A stretch of DNA of 64,000 nucleotides, taken from Lucifuga dentata (Eukaryota > Chordata > Actinopteri > Ophidiiformes > Bythitidae). The position numbers and the translations under genes are program-made. Shown here piece after piece: positions 1-12,600 of this stretch. The notes below the pieces were generated by a model. The model had not been told where the DNA came from, did not search any database, and saw only the letters and a list, made by a program, of their open reading frames with translations. The DNA lies in contig VXCM01002175.1 of assembly GCA_014773175.1 (NCBI GenBank), positions 1 through 64,000 of the forward strand, read 5' to 3'. The stretch's first letter is position 1; every line of letters begins with the position of its first letter.

Positions 1-1140
1 TGTGTGTGTGTGTGTGTCCTACCTGACTGCTGATTTAGCTGTCCTCAACGAGCTGCACATGCTCTACCATGTATTACACAACATCATAATTATTATACAT
101 AGGGAGAATCAGATTGCTGCTGCTGACAGTATTCATGTCCTAAAATCAACAAATGTGTATAATGTAAGTATTCACTGCAACTAATAATAGGATACAGGAA
201 TTGTTTTAAATGTAAAGGTAATTAGGGTTAAGTAAGTAATTAATGTGCCTCTAGCAAGGCTAAACATTCATCAACAAAATTTGTCTCGTTCAGATAATTT
301 CTTTAATCCCACATGTACATCAGGAAATTAATACAACACAAGAGACAGTATAGGATTTTATCTGAGCCAAGATCAAACTGCACCTGATTATCATGAGAAA
401 AATGTGTCAGATTTCTTTTTCATTGTGTATTACTTCTAGAAATTTAAAAAAAAAAAAAAACTCCAAACAAGCGCTCCCATCATCATTTTTATTTGACCAA
501 AATTTGTCTCAAGTTTCGCTAATATCTGTTCAGAAATTTTTGAGTAATCCTGACAAATCAACAATCAACAAACAAGGCGAAAACAACCTCTTCAGCGACG
601 GAACAAATGAATACATGAAGGCCATGCACATGATATAAGGATAATGATATTGTCCTTTAAAAACCTGTAATACGTTGCCAACAAAAATTAAAAGTTGTTA
701 AAGCAGAATAAAATGATAAAGCCCACAAAGCCCTTTCGCCGGCTGACAGGAGTCTGGAAGTCCGTGATGTACCGGCATTTGCTGGGCTGCTTTACCGATC
801 ACAAGGCTGTCTCTGTTACATGTCACCGTAAACTAGAAAAACACAAGAAAAGTTAGATGAGGGGTGAGATTGTTAGTCTGAGTCAAGAGCCATTCCAGTT
901 TTATGTTGCAAGAGGAGCTGAGGTCAAGTTTCTTCCTCTTGATTTCCCCCAGTATGACCATTTACTGTCAAGCTTTTGTGGAATATGGGGGGAAATTAAA
1001 GGTTTGGGATTCGCCATAAATAACAAAATTATGTAAAAATGTGACTTGCTCAGACTCACGTTTTCAGGTCTATGCTCAGACGGCATTACTACACGAAAAG
1101 TATGTTTCATCATTACCTAACCTGAAAGAATCGTAAAATA

Positions 1141-1590
1141 CTACAGTAAAAATTGTTCTTGATGTGATTTTTTTTTTTTTTTTACAGTACTAGATGTGCT
1201 GAACCCAACTATGTAATTTTCAATATTTAGGACCGATCAAAAATGAGAACATTTGCCAGTCGCATGTATGTATAAGGGCCTTTGTAAATTAATTACTTCA
1301 AAATGCTACAGTAAAAGTATTTGATGAAGTTAGTTTTTATAGGTCTGATAGGTGCTGAATCCAACCATGAAAGTTGTATTAACTAATGTAAATTTCAATT
1401 TTTTAGGAACTATCAAAAATGAGAAAATCGCGTGTCTATAGGCTCTTTGGAGAATTCTTACTCCAAAATTCTACAGTAAAAAAGTGTTCATAATGTGTGT
1501 GATCATAGATCTGGAAGGGGTGGTGAATCCAACCATATCAGTTTTGTCAACTATTTATGCGAATCTAAAACTTTAGGGTTTATCTAATAC
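1141..1590. repeat. Degenerate tandem repeat, about 165-bp period, three units
   Basis: The phrase CTACAGTAAA recurs at 1141, 1306 and 1471, exactly 165 bases apart each time. Each unit continues with a variant of GGTGCTGAATCCAACCAT and then TTTAGG..CTATCAAAAATGAGA before the next unit. The units differ by many substitutions and small indels, so the array is old. No coding potential is visible. Confidence 0.75.
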
Positions 1591-2354
1591 ACATGCTAAT
1601 GCTCAGGTCAAGTAACTTAGTAGCTAGCTCATCATTAACGTGACTAGTATGAATAATTAACAGGATAAAGTTAGCTAAACTTACCTCCGCATGCAGGTTT
1701 GATGCCGAGTTCTGATAAGCAGCTAATTCCACGTTTTACAGCAAGCAAAGTTTACACTGCGTGACGTAGCTGTGTGCTTTTTCTTTGTAAAGCTAAATTT
1801 AAATGTAGAGATTACAATTTCGGCACCCAGGATCGATATTTGGAAGCCGCTTGAAACTTCCGGTTTTGAAGCGGGGTTACGTCACTGTGTCGGAACATCA
1901 GTCACGTGACCACGTCAGCTTTCCAGCGTTCTAGGGTTGCGATTCAGGTTTCTGCCAGCAGGCTGTGCACAGCCAGTGTTTCGAAACACTGGGAAATGAC
2001 GTGCGTTTCAAATGTACCGAAACAGTTTTGAAGATTCGAAATTGCTGTCCCTACTTAAATGTGGCCAGGGATTGTTTTCTTCTAATTCGTCGGTTTTCTG
2101 GTCCTCTAAGCTCGTTCTCTCTATCTTTAGAATCATGTCTATGGAGTTATTTTATTGCAGCACTGCAGTTCCTCCAAGCTTTGTTTGTTTTTAACTCTGA
2201 CGGATGTCAATTAAAATGTACTGAAGTACAATACTTGTAATTAAAATTACTTAAGAAAGTAAAACTTTTTTTTTAAGTGTACTTTAAAAAGTACAGGTAC
2301 AGAAAAAACGATTTTGTTACAATGAAAGCAATTTGTTCGGCGAAATATTGAATT

Positions 2355-2518
2355 TTAAGGTGGGTGATGTATCACCTGAATATTTGATTGTGAAAGATTA
2401 GGGGATTTAGAAAAATAAGAGGAAAAAACTGTTTTGGAAAATCGTCAGTAATGTAACATGTATATTTGTTGTATATATTGGGCTTAAACATGCAAAATCA
2501 CTGGTATGGTCCTTTTAA
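2355..2518. mobile_element. Truncated copy of the TTAA-flanked palindromic element (right end only)
   Basis: The last about 60 bases match the right terminus of the four full copies (TTGGGCTTAAACATGCAAAA, then GGTATGGTCCT and TTAA at 2515-2518). The preceding bases (GGTGGGTGATGTATCACCTG, then ATATTTGATT) match the interior of the copy at 49983-50572. The left terminus is absent. Confidence 0.7.
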
Positions 2519-3421
2519 GGCTGCAGGTGTTTATTGTCTGAATATAATTTGTTTTCTAGCAGGAAAGCCTGACTGGCTGATTGTGTCATCTTCGCTCTGG
2601 GACGTTTCCGTTCTTGTAGCTTTTTTGGCAGCTGTGTTGTTCAGAGATGTCCTCTAGCTGGCCACAGGGCAAATCTGACCCCTGACCTTTGAGAAGTTAG
2701 GATATCCTGTACCCGACACAGCTGCAGCACATGCACGCCGCCCTAAATGAAGGAGTTTGGTTGAAAACAGGCCTTACACAGTGGTCCAAGTAATAAAAAA
2801 TACTCAGTTAAGTTCTAGTAGTTTAAAAAAACAGCCTTTCCTCATTAATATGCAAATTTACAGCAATAATCTATTGGTGTAAAGTTTTCTATCCTGATTG
2901 TTTCTGAGTTATTGGGTGTTCCATGTAATATTTATTATGGTGGCTTTATAGGCAAAAGTGAAGACAAATATTTAAATATTTTTTTTATAACAGCTGTTGG
3001 TGCTGAGCCTTCTTCCTTTACACAATCTTAAATGTAACACACAAGCACATGAACTCTTAAACACACATGAAGGCAACACCCACCCACACGCATCCACACC
3101 TTCATCTCTGATGCACACTACAGTACGTATAGTAATGATCCTATTACGGGTCCCTTTCCTTCTTGCCAATCAGTTTTCTGATAACATCATCTCACAGAAT
3201 GCTTCCTGATAGGTAAGACCTCTGACCTTTTAGTGAATTCAGATCTACGAGGTAAAAAAAAAAAAAATGTATATATATACTGTGCAGCCATCGCACCAGA
3301 TTACTCATGTCTTATTTTAAATAACTCCTCCTGACACATGTAATTCTCTCTTGAATCCTGCTAAATGTTAAATTTCCTTTTTTTTTGGCATTCATGTTTC
3401 TTTCTCTGCCCACAGTTCACT

Positions 3422-6400
3422 ATGAGTATGACTAGTACTCTAGAAAAAGGGGCCCATCACCAGGCCTTAGACCTGTCTGAAGAACTGCCCCCTCATCACC
3501 ACCATCACCACCCCAACCACCACCTCCACCACTCCAACTCTTTGGCCTCCAACACTGCTGTGAGCGGAGGCAGAGAGACGCCTTCGCGCGTGGTTGTACC
3601 TCCTCCGTACTCTGCAGCTGAGAGCGGGGGAGGAGGCGGCGAAGCCCCCTTGGAGCTGCGGGGGTCCCTGGACTGCTGGGCCTGCTCAGTGCTGGTGACG
3701 GCTCAGAACCTGGTGATTGCTTCCATCAACGCCTGCCTCGCCGGACTGGTGTTTGGGACCATTCTGACCCCGGCGATTGTCATGGTGGTGTTTGGCTTCC
3801 TCTGCCACTCTACAGTAAGAAAAAAAAAGAGGGGGGGTGTGTAGGGGGTTGGTGAGATAGTATGCCTTTATATTTTGATCTCATAAGAATTTTAATCGAC
3901 TAACAGCGTTGGCCCTGCTAATGCTGATCCAGCTACCACTTGTTTGTTCAAGGGCACTTTGCAAGCGTTCTTGCTAACGTCTGGATGTTATGCATCACGG
4001 TTCCCATTCATCACGGGAAATATAATGCAACATCTCCACAAAAGTACAGCCTCAAAGTGCATAATGAAATTAAGCCAACACACAAACAAAAACTCAACAC
4101 TGCACTACATTATATTGTGCAGCTGTTTCTATTTTTCTGGCATACATACACACACAGATGGTTTACGTCAATTATGAGCCAATGGACTGATTATATGCTT
4201 GAGGACACCAACTCAATTGATTCTGGTGTTTACACACAGTTTGGAGGGGAAATTACTGCCTTATTTGGAGTAGAATTGGATAGACATGTTGCTTTTATTT
4301 ACCGAGCAGAATTTCTCCTTGAGGGGTTCACATCTCTTGCTTTTGTGTCAAATGTTTATACACATCCTAGAATCAAAAGATGGAACAGGGATATGGATAC
4401 ATCCATGCTTTTATCAAAGATCTTCAGGTCCTCGTCTCAGAACTCAGATCCATGTCTGAAGTGTCCTGGCTGGAATTTTGGCTGACGTTTTGGCTCCGTC
4501 TGTGATGAGAGGTTTTATAATCTGATAAGTCTGACTCTGAGGAGACGGATGAACTGGGAGGAGCGATAGGTCAGGAGTTTAGGGAGTCAGACATCACTGC
4601 TGGCAACTTTCAAGATGCTTTGGTAGTGAGTTGAGGATTAACAGATGCTTGGGAACAAAAACACAATGTGATGAGTGTGTGAAAATATAAGAAATATATC
4701 TAAACTCACGAACCATCCTGCTTGACTTATTAGTCATTATCCTGGACTCCCCCAATCAGTCGTCATGGTTCAGAGTTTTAACACAGAGCGACAGCATTTC
4801 TGTAGAACAACCACCATCTTAAAGGACCATACCACCCATTTTGCATGTTTGAGCCTAATATATTCAATTTTCATCCACGTAACGTTACTGACAATCATTT
4901 CCCAAAGCATACTACTGGAACAGTGAATTAAAAATGTTTTTCCTACCTTCCAGACTTCCATTGGTTTCAGTTCATTCTGGTACGCTATTAAAATCAACTT
5001 GTTGATACTTGAAATGTTCTTGGGATAGGTAATCCATCATCGTGAAAAAGACATGTATTCAGGTTTGTTTGTTTTTTTAGAAGTGATATAATTTCAGCAT
5101 TTAAGTGCAATAATCGCAGAGTGATCTGAAAATGCTTCCTGTTGTGAGTTCTTCACTATAGCACTTGAATGCACCACTAGGAAGCACTTTCAGATCAATC
5201 TGTGCTTTATATTGCGCTTAATATTGCCTAATATTACACAACTTCAAAAAAAAAAACTTGAATATATGTCATATACTGTACGTTTTGTTCACAATGACGG
5301 ACTACCTATCCCAAGAACGTTTCAAGTATCAGTACGATTTTAATAGCATACCAGAATGAACTGAAACCAATGGCGGTCTGGAAGGTAAGAAATTTTCTTT
5401 TTTTAACTCACCATTCCAGTAGTATGCTTTGGAAATAATTATCAGTAACATTACATGTATGAAAATTGAATAAATTAGGCTCAAACATGCAAAATGGCCA
5501 GTATGGTCCTTTAATGGCTGGAGAATACCAGGATTCCCTCTGATCTCCTGCACTCCGCCCAACACACCTCATGTGACAGCAGCTTACAGAGGGATTAACC
5601 CGGGACATGGAGGATGGGGGGGGGGGGGNGGGGGGGGGGGGGGGAGAAATCAAAAGGGGAAGAAAGGGATGAGAAGAAAAGCAGAGAGAGAAAGGTGGAA
5701 AGGTGGGGGAAAGCAGTGAAAGCAGTTATGAGTCCATTTCAGAGATATGAGGGAATTCTACGTGCAATGAGAAAAAAAAAAAAACAAACAAAAAACCACC
5801 AAACACGCTTTCAGGGCTCTGCATTTTACCATTTAAAAACAAATACAGGCAAATAGTGTGAGTCTTATCTCTTACACCTCCTGTCCACCTCCCTGCACCT
5901 CCTTTTCCTTCATTTTCCACCAACTTGTTTAAACCATCCCTCTCGCTTGCTTACTTTTTCCCCTTCCTCACTGCCTCTATCAGCTTTTTCATTTTTTCTT
6001 TTCTAAAGATTGCGTGTAATTTCCAGACCTACCAAGATATTTGGAAATTGCCAAATCCTTTCAATGCTTTGTTCTAAAATCTCCGGAACCTTGTGGAATC
6101 CCTGTGAACTGCTATGTCAGAAATCTCCACTTTTTTGCCTAAAATCTAACCTATCACCTTTGACCTATTAGACGTCAGTGTTAGTGATCAGTAATTTTTC
6201 AAAGATAGACAAATATTTGACTTTTCAGCTCGAGAATTACCTTGTCAGTGCGCTTTCTATGATAATAAACACTCCTCTCCCTCCATGCACCCCCTCACTC
6301 CCCTGAATCTTTTCACTTGTTGAACTTTTACTCTAGTGTTCACTTCATACCTCATAGGCAGATAAAGACGATCTAACCCTCCATTCCTCTCCTGCACTCA

Positions 6401-8155
6401 AATCCTGACTAAACCCTTTTACCTCCTCTCCCACTCTGCTTTGTTACTGCTCAGCAACAAGCGTGCATTCTTTGACATATAATGGATCCACAACTTAATC
6501 TATTCAAAATGCTAACTAGTATGTTGCTCCTTTTTTTTTAATTTTTAATTTTATTTTAGTGAAGGAGAGCCTTTAGTAGGCTAGCACTTTGGAGTGTGTG
6601 TAGCTGTGAGTGTTTGTAGATCTCAGACTACCAACTGGTGTCTATCCTCACCTCAGACACACACATTCCTCACACAGCACGTCACCTCCTGCCTTATCTG
6701 TTCTTTCCTGCAGCATTTAAATGGGTGATACCCAGTGTGTGGAACTTCTGCCTCGAACTTTTAAATCTACTTGATAAAGCAAAAGTGCATGAAAATGGGC
6801 TGTGAAAAAAATGTCAGCTGTAGGCTTCCATAAGCTGGCGTCACAAATCTTTTTCTCAATCAGCCTGGAAGAAGATTTGTGTCTGTATTAAACCAAAGCA
6901 CAGTGAGGATGACGGTTCTAGGAGCCAAAGAATCTCCAAGGACCACAGCTGGAGAATCGCAGATGTTAGTTGGGTCTTGGGGGTCAGAAAGTCTCCAAAA
7001 CTATGATCAGGCCAATTGAGAAAAATATTAGTTTCATGATAGGAATTTCTTTTTCCTCTTAATTATTTTACTTCTATTAGAGGTTATATTTTTGTTAATA
7101 TTTTGCATGAAAGATCAAGAGAATAAACAAAGACATTTTTTTTCACAGCCCATTTTGCTTTTATTAACCAAGGTTGTCAATATTTATGGAAGGTATTGTG
7201 ACACAAGGACTAAAACCCTGACACTTTATTTAAAGGACCATACTACCCATTTTGTATGTTTGGGCCTAATATATTCAATTTTCATACGTTACTGACAATC
7301 ATTTCCCAAAGGATAAAACCGTATTCCAGCTTTCCTGATATTTTGCAAAACCTCTTAATCTTTCAAAATCAAATATTCAAGCGATACACCTGCCTTAAAA
7401 ATCAATGTTTTGCCTGCTAATAGTTTCACAGCCTTATGAGGTCATGGTCACTAAAATTTTTCCATAAAAGCAGGTTTTGTTTTGGGACTATATTCCCTGG
7501 TGGAGGCATACATTCACACCATGCTTTTTAAATGCTAAATTACATAACTTAGAAAAAAACCTGAATACACGTCTTGTTGGTGATGATGGATTACCTATCC
7601 CAAGAACGTTTCAAGTATCAACAAGTTGATTTTAATAGCAGAATGAACTGAAACCAATGGAAGTCTGGAAGGTAGGAAAAACATTTTTAATTCACCATTC
7701 CAGTAGTATGCTTTGGGAAATATATGTCAATAACGTTACGTGTGTAAAAATTGAATATACTAGGCTCAAACATGAACAACGGTTGGTATGGTCCTTTAAG
7801 AAAAGAACTATTAACTGATAAGGCATCCCGCTACTTAACCATAACAGCTACTCTCCTCTGTTCTCCACAGGTTCGCCCAAACGGGACGTCCCCTTACTGC
7901 TCAGACCTGCTGACTGATGGAGGCTGCGTGGCTCTGCTAGTGGTGGGCTTTCTTTTGGTCGCCCCATTGCTGGTCCTGGCACTGGCCGCCTACTGCCGCC
8001 TGGCCCGGCACCTCCAGCTCGGCCTCTGCTTTATCCCATACAGCCGGGCGGTGTACAAGAACTTGCCCGCCTCCCACCATCGTGGTCTGGGTACAGGATG
8101 CTGCGGCAGCCGAGAGGGAGTTGAGGGTAGTGGGAAGGGAAAGGTCTGGGTTTGA
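3422..8155 (+). CDS. tmem88: Transmembrane protein 88 (two coding exons)
   Basis: Coding exons 3422-3814 and 7871-8155, joined in phase 0, give 225 residues. The first coding exon starts at an acceptor (CCCACAG/TT at 3415/3416), so a 5' UTR exon lies upstream; ATG at 3422 is the first Met, with a second two codons later. Residues about 22-38 are His-rich. Then come the family signature LDCWACSVLVTAQNL and a first membrane span (about 81-128), a short polar loop with SPYCSDLL, a second span VALLVVGFLLVAPLLVLALA (about 149-168), and a C-terminus ending KGKVWV. The terminal Val-Trp-Val is the PDZ ligand by which TMEM88 binds Dishevelled and damps Wnt/beta-catenin signalling; in fish the family acts in heart specification (established knowledge). 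The N-terminal part is longer than in human TMEM88 (about 159 residues). I cannot decide between the fish a and b paralogues. The 4-kb intron carries two TTAA-type elements. Confidence 0.92.
3940..4485 (+). other. Unassigned 181-codon open frame in the tmem88 intron
   Basis: An uninterrupted frame from ATG to TGA lies between the two tmem88 coding exons on the same strand. It has no family signature that I recognise, an ordinary AT-rich base composition and no obvious splice or poly(A) context. It is the longest frame in the window not explained by a gene. Chance or an old transposon relic is the likeliest explanation. Confidence 0.2.
4819..5514. mobile_element. TTAA-flanked palindromic non-autonomous DNA element, copy 1 (696 bp)
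   Basis: It begins TTAA-AGGACCATACCACCC and ends GGCCAGTATGGTCCT-TTAA, so both ends are the same sequence inverted with a TTAA target site. The terminal inverted repeats run about 200 bp on each side and include AACATGCAAAATG, AGTAGTATGCTTTG, TTCCAGACTTCCATTGGTTT and GGATAGGTAATCCATCA. The centre (about 5050-5290) holds a smaller inverted stretch (TGATCTGAAA near 5122 and TTTCAGATCA near 5189) and is unlike the centres of the other copies. No transposase is present. A TTAA target is typical of piggyBac and Kolobok families. Confidence 0.85.
7230..7799. mobile_element. TTAA-flanked palindromic element, copy 2 (570 bp)
   Basis: The termini TTAA-AGGACCATACTACC and GTTGGTATGGTCCT-TTAA match copy 1. 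The interior carries ATTTTGCAAAACCTCTTAAT, CACCTGCCTTAAAAATC and TATATTCCCTGGTGGAG, shared with copies 3 and 4. The right end lies only 71 bases before the acceptor of tmem88 exon 2. Confidence 0.85.
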
Positions 8156-8777
8156 GATGAAGATGGGAGGATAGGAGGATGTGGGGAAGACTCGAAGCCT
8201 TAAACAAAAACAAGGGATGTAGGGAACAGTGAATGAATAATGCAGCAGGTAACAGTATTATGAATAATGACTAATCATTTATTCAGAAGAGCAAAAAACC
8301 TACACAGAGTATTAAAGACTTGTATTTTCTGATATTATTCCTCTGGACACACTGGTTGTTACTGGAATGCTACTATAAGATAAACACCATAATGCTGAAA
8401 CGCAGAATTACTCAAGTACTTCAGTCACAGCAGCTGTGACACTGGAATTCACAATCTCAGTATGTAAACAGACTCTATGCCTCATTACTACGGCTGTTTC
8501 AAGAAAAAAAACATTATCAAAGTTATCAATAGAAACAAAATCAAGAATCTAATCTGAACTGCACACAACCTTAAACTTCCTGAAGGAATCACAGGAAATA
8601 TACAGGAAAACTGAAAATAGCACATCTCACTAAAGTCATAGTGCCACTAAACACAATTCTATCTTATCACATGTACGTATGTATTGTGAAAAACCTACTT
8701 TTGATTGTATAGCATAGGTTTAAAAGTGGAATGCTCACAGTATGTGACGGCAATTTCTTGTGTATTGCTTTTGTCCC

Positions 8778-8783
8778 AATAAA
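8778..8783 (+). terminator. tmem88 poly(A) signal AATAAA
   Basis: AATAAA in the context TCCCAATAAAGG lies 623 bases after the tmem88 stop codon, with a T-rich stretch downstream. The 8156-8778 interval is then the 3' UTR. Confidence 0.6.
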
Positions 8784-9650
8784 GGTTTTGGATTCAGCAG
8801 AAGTCATGTTTTTTATTAGACTGGGACGGATGTGGGCACAAAATTAGGACAGGAAAGTGATGAAACAAAAATAATCCAGCAAAAATAGTCTGAGAATCAG
8901 TCAACTCAATGTACAAAACTCTTTATGTGCCGCCAAAGCTACACAATATTTCCTTGAAGTACTGTTACATTGATAATTTAACTTTGTTTAACAAATTAGG
9001 ATTATACAGATAAGCAAAAGACAAACCTCAACTATTGTCAGTTTAGCTGTTTATGGTTAATAGCTCCCCCTAGTGGTCATAACGTGGATAACATAACAGA
9101 AATACAATAAGTTCTGTATATGAAATAATAATTATAATGACACTATAAATCTATCTATTTAAAGATGCAAGAGGCTACAAAAAGAAACAAACTGGAAAAT
9201 GATCTCTCATGGTCAAATCAGTCACACAGCCAAGCCACGTTTTGCTTTCTGATCGTTGGCTGCACGTTTAGCAGGATTATTACCTGCTAAGCCTCTCTGA
9301 TGGAAGGAGGTTAAGAGGAAAAGGAAAACAGAAAGGAGAGCCAAGAGGATAGAATATATTTAAAGAGGACAGGAAGGACAAAGCTGCGTGATATCTGTTT
9401 TCTTTTCTCACTTTTTAGGAGAGGACACCAAGGTAAGCACTGCCATGATGTCATTGGTGTCATATTTAAGATGTTTGAGATAATTAGGAAATCAAGGATT
9501 GGCAGTGACATCAAAGAAATTACTCTTATTCTCTGAATGTTGGGTCCAAGCCAACATTTTTCAGAACACTTTTTAAGCATGTCAAAAAGTATAACAGATT
9601 CAAACTGTGCTTTGGAGTGAAAACACAACATGGCCTCTGTTTATCCACAG
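8784..9650. other. Intergenic gap between tmem88 and the cabp4-like gene
   Basis: No coding family is visible. Because the first coding exon of the next gene starts at a splice acceptor (9650), its 5' UTR exon and promoter should be in or near this interval. I could not place them. Confidence 0.4.
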
Positions 9651-9651
9651 C

Positions 9652-12600
9652 ATGTCCAGGGCAGGAGAGAAGACACCCTCTACCACTTCTGCAGAGTCTA
9701 GTTCAGCAGACGGGTAAGATTACATTCTTATAAGTACATGATTCTCATTGTATAGCATATATCATATAAAATAGAATTTTTGGAGATTCTATTTGTCCTA
9801 GGTGTCCAATAATAAAAGCCATTTTACTTTGTAACAGTAAAGTTTCCATGATGATTCCTCTGCAGCTTCTTCAGTAGTTGAGAAAAATAATATTCTTTTT
9901 TAAGGGACCTTTAAAGTTAGGTGACTTGAATAATGTTTTTAAATTTTTTTTTATTTACAATGTTTTAGGAACGATCATGTCCCACAAGCTGACTCGGCTA
10001 ACGAGTCAGGTTCCGTCTCTGAGACACCAAAGAAAAAATCCAAGAAGTCCAAGAAAGACACCGAAAGTAGGAATAAGGTTTACGTGTCTGTGCTCAACAG
10101 CGTTTTTGGAGCGGTACGTAGCTGACACACACGTTTGTATTATGGTTCCTGAAATATTCTATGTATATTCTTTGACCTTTAAGTGCAAGGCCACCTCACA
10201 GCTAAGTGAGTGTCAAATTTAGATATTAATCACAGAGATTTTCCATTACTGATAAAAACACTATCTTTAATAACCAAGAGGTGTAAAAAAAAAAAAAAAA
10301 AAAAGTTTATCATGTAAAAGAGCCTATGGAAGCCTAAAAAACATTCTGTTTTATTTGCTGACCATGAAAATGTGCTTGATTAAGATGTGACAACTCAGAT
10401 CTCCAAGAGATCATGGACATAGTAAAAAGTCAGAAGTGAGGAAGATGTCCTGGTCCTGATTGTTAAGCCTGCTGTGTCTGCAGTATTAACAGCTGAGACT
10501 TAACGCCACACTTCATTAGCTTTATCCAAATGAAGAGTTCTGTCAAAACACAAGATTAACTTTCCCTTCCCCATTACAATAAATTTTATGTCATTGATTG
10601 ATAGTTCATATTAAAGGATAGTCAGATGTTTGACTAATATAAAGTTTTAATCTAGTTGTTATAAAAAAAATGCATTTCATTCGTTAAGTCTTTCAAATAA
10701 CATTTGACGTTGTTCAGCAAGGCTCGTCCTCCATTTTTGGAGAGTATTAATGGAACATACAGTAATTATACTGAGATGCAGGACATTGATTTTCATCTAC
10801 TACAAACAAATCATGCAGTGTGATGTATAGTGAAAATTTCTATCGAGTAAAAAAAATCAAAGCAAAAATGACTGAGATGAGATTTATTTTTTTAAACTAG
10901 CATAAAAATTGAGCCACCAATTGTAGTTACAGTATGTTCTTCTCTTGCTTACTATTATAGTTGATACCTTGTGACTCAGCCAATAATAGGCATCCATTGC
11001 CATAGTGAAATATTTATTTTTATGAGCCATACTCATGTCAACGTATTTATGTTATTGTGTTTTTTTTTATAGGACAGAGAATTGGCTCAGGCTGAGCTGG
11101 ATGGTGAGTATCACTGCCACAGGTCAATGTAAACTTCAAATTAAAAATGTATTACAACTTTTAACACAAACAGTGGCATCATTAATGTCAGGAAGCCTAA
11201 AGCCTGAGACCAGAAATACAACAACAACCAGGTTTATAATTATGCATACCCATCATTTTTGTTCAGTTAATATGTCATGGAAGTGTTTTTCTATAGATAT
11301 GGAAGTAAATTCTAACCTCATCTGACCTGTATCAATAAAACGGGCTGTTACGTTGTGGAATTACCTTTAAAATATTGATTTTTGAAGCCATGGACCTTGA
11401 TGAACCATTCCTGGACCTGTTGTAACCTCTGTCGTGACCTCCTGGCATTTCCTGCAGAGCTGGCAGAAGCCTTTAAGGAGTTTGACTACGACCAGGACGG
11501 CTACCTGAACTATAAGGATGTGGCTGAATGCATGAGGACGATGGGATACATGCCCACAGAGATGGAGCTGCTGGAGATAGTACAACAGATCAAGATGAGG
11601 AGTAAGCTGATAAAAATACATGAAAAAAAATTTAATACAAGCCTACAGTGACTATTAAAATATTACATATTCATAGTGAAATTTATTGGTCTGAAAATCC
11701 AGTTGAAGACATTTAAACTTTAACTTTTCACCCTTTTGCTTGGGTTAGACAGTATTGTCTCAATGGGAAATGGGTCATTCTGCATCTTTGAGTTTGAATT
11801 GTGATTAAAATATATTGCTCTATAATTTTTTTTTTTTAATGTTGTGTTGAATAAGTCCTCATGAATATCAGAATGCAGACTTTTTCTTACTTTTCCATTC
11901 CCTGTACCGGGTATCTCTCCTCTCCACAGTGGGCGGGTTAATGGACTTGGATGACTTTATTGAGCTGATGGGACCCAGGATGATGGGAGAGACTGCTGAC
12001 ATGCTGGGACTCAAAGAGCTCCAATCAGCCTTCGTGCAGGTCAGTCGACTGGTAATGAACGAATCATCTAATCACAAAATAAATGAAAGTGGCAAGAAAT
12101 GATCAGCCAGAACAATTTTGACAATGTCAGCCAAGGCAAAAATAATGTAAAAAGAACATACATTAAATAATAAACTGGCTTTAATAGATTACGTTTCTCA
12201 GTCAATGACCAGGTTTCATTTTTTTGATTCCTCAAGTTTGACTTAGATGGAGATGGAAAGATCAACCAGATGAAGGAGGCTGTCAAAACCCTGCTGGGGG
12301 AGAAACTGAAGAAAGGAGAACTGGAGGAGATCCTAAAGGAGCTGGATGTTAATGCAGACGGCAACATTGACTTTGAGGGTGAGAAGCAGATTATGCAACA
12401 ACATTTAGACCACAGACATTAACAAACCAGAGATGTGTGTGGTTTCTTAATAGTCCATCCATCCATCCATTTTCTTTACCCGTTTGTCCCGTTGAGGGTC
12501 ACGGGGGAGCTGGAGCCTATCCCAGCGGTCATAGGGCGAGAGGCGGGGTACACCCTGGACCGATCGCCAGTCTAAACAACACTGACCCTTTGCTGTTTTT

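Larger units (their letters stand above)
1..3415. other. Left flank without a recognised gene
   Basis: No exon chain that I can assign lies here. It starts with a short TG tract, holds a degenerate tandem repeat (about 1141-1590) and the right end of a TTAA-type element (about 2355-2518). A splice-donor-like site on the minus strand (GGAG/GTAAGT, near 1685) next to a locally CpG-richer stretch (1690-1960) could mark the first exon of a gene leaving the window to the left; this is weak. A short minus-strand open stretch near 720-800 has a coding-like look but matches no family I know. A non-coding first exon of tmem88 probably lies in this flank, because the first coding exon of tmem88 begins at a splice acceptor. 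Confidence 0.5.

Noticed and set aside
2997..3209. Short open frames on both strands upstream of tmem88
   Set aside because: They overlap each other, show no family motif and have no splice support.
4770..4997. Open frame beginning [20 protein letters not shown], seen again at 49978-50160
   Set aside because: Both lie in the arms of the TTAA-flanked element; the repetition comes from the repeat, not from a gene.
5408..5653. Pro- and Gly-rich frames around the G tract at 5616-5644
   Set aside because: They are translations of a homopolymer with an N in it, an assembly join.
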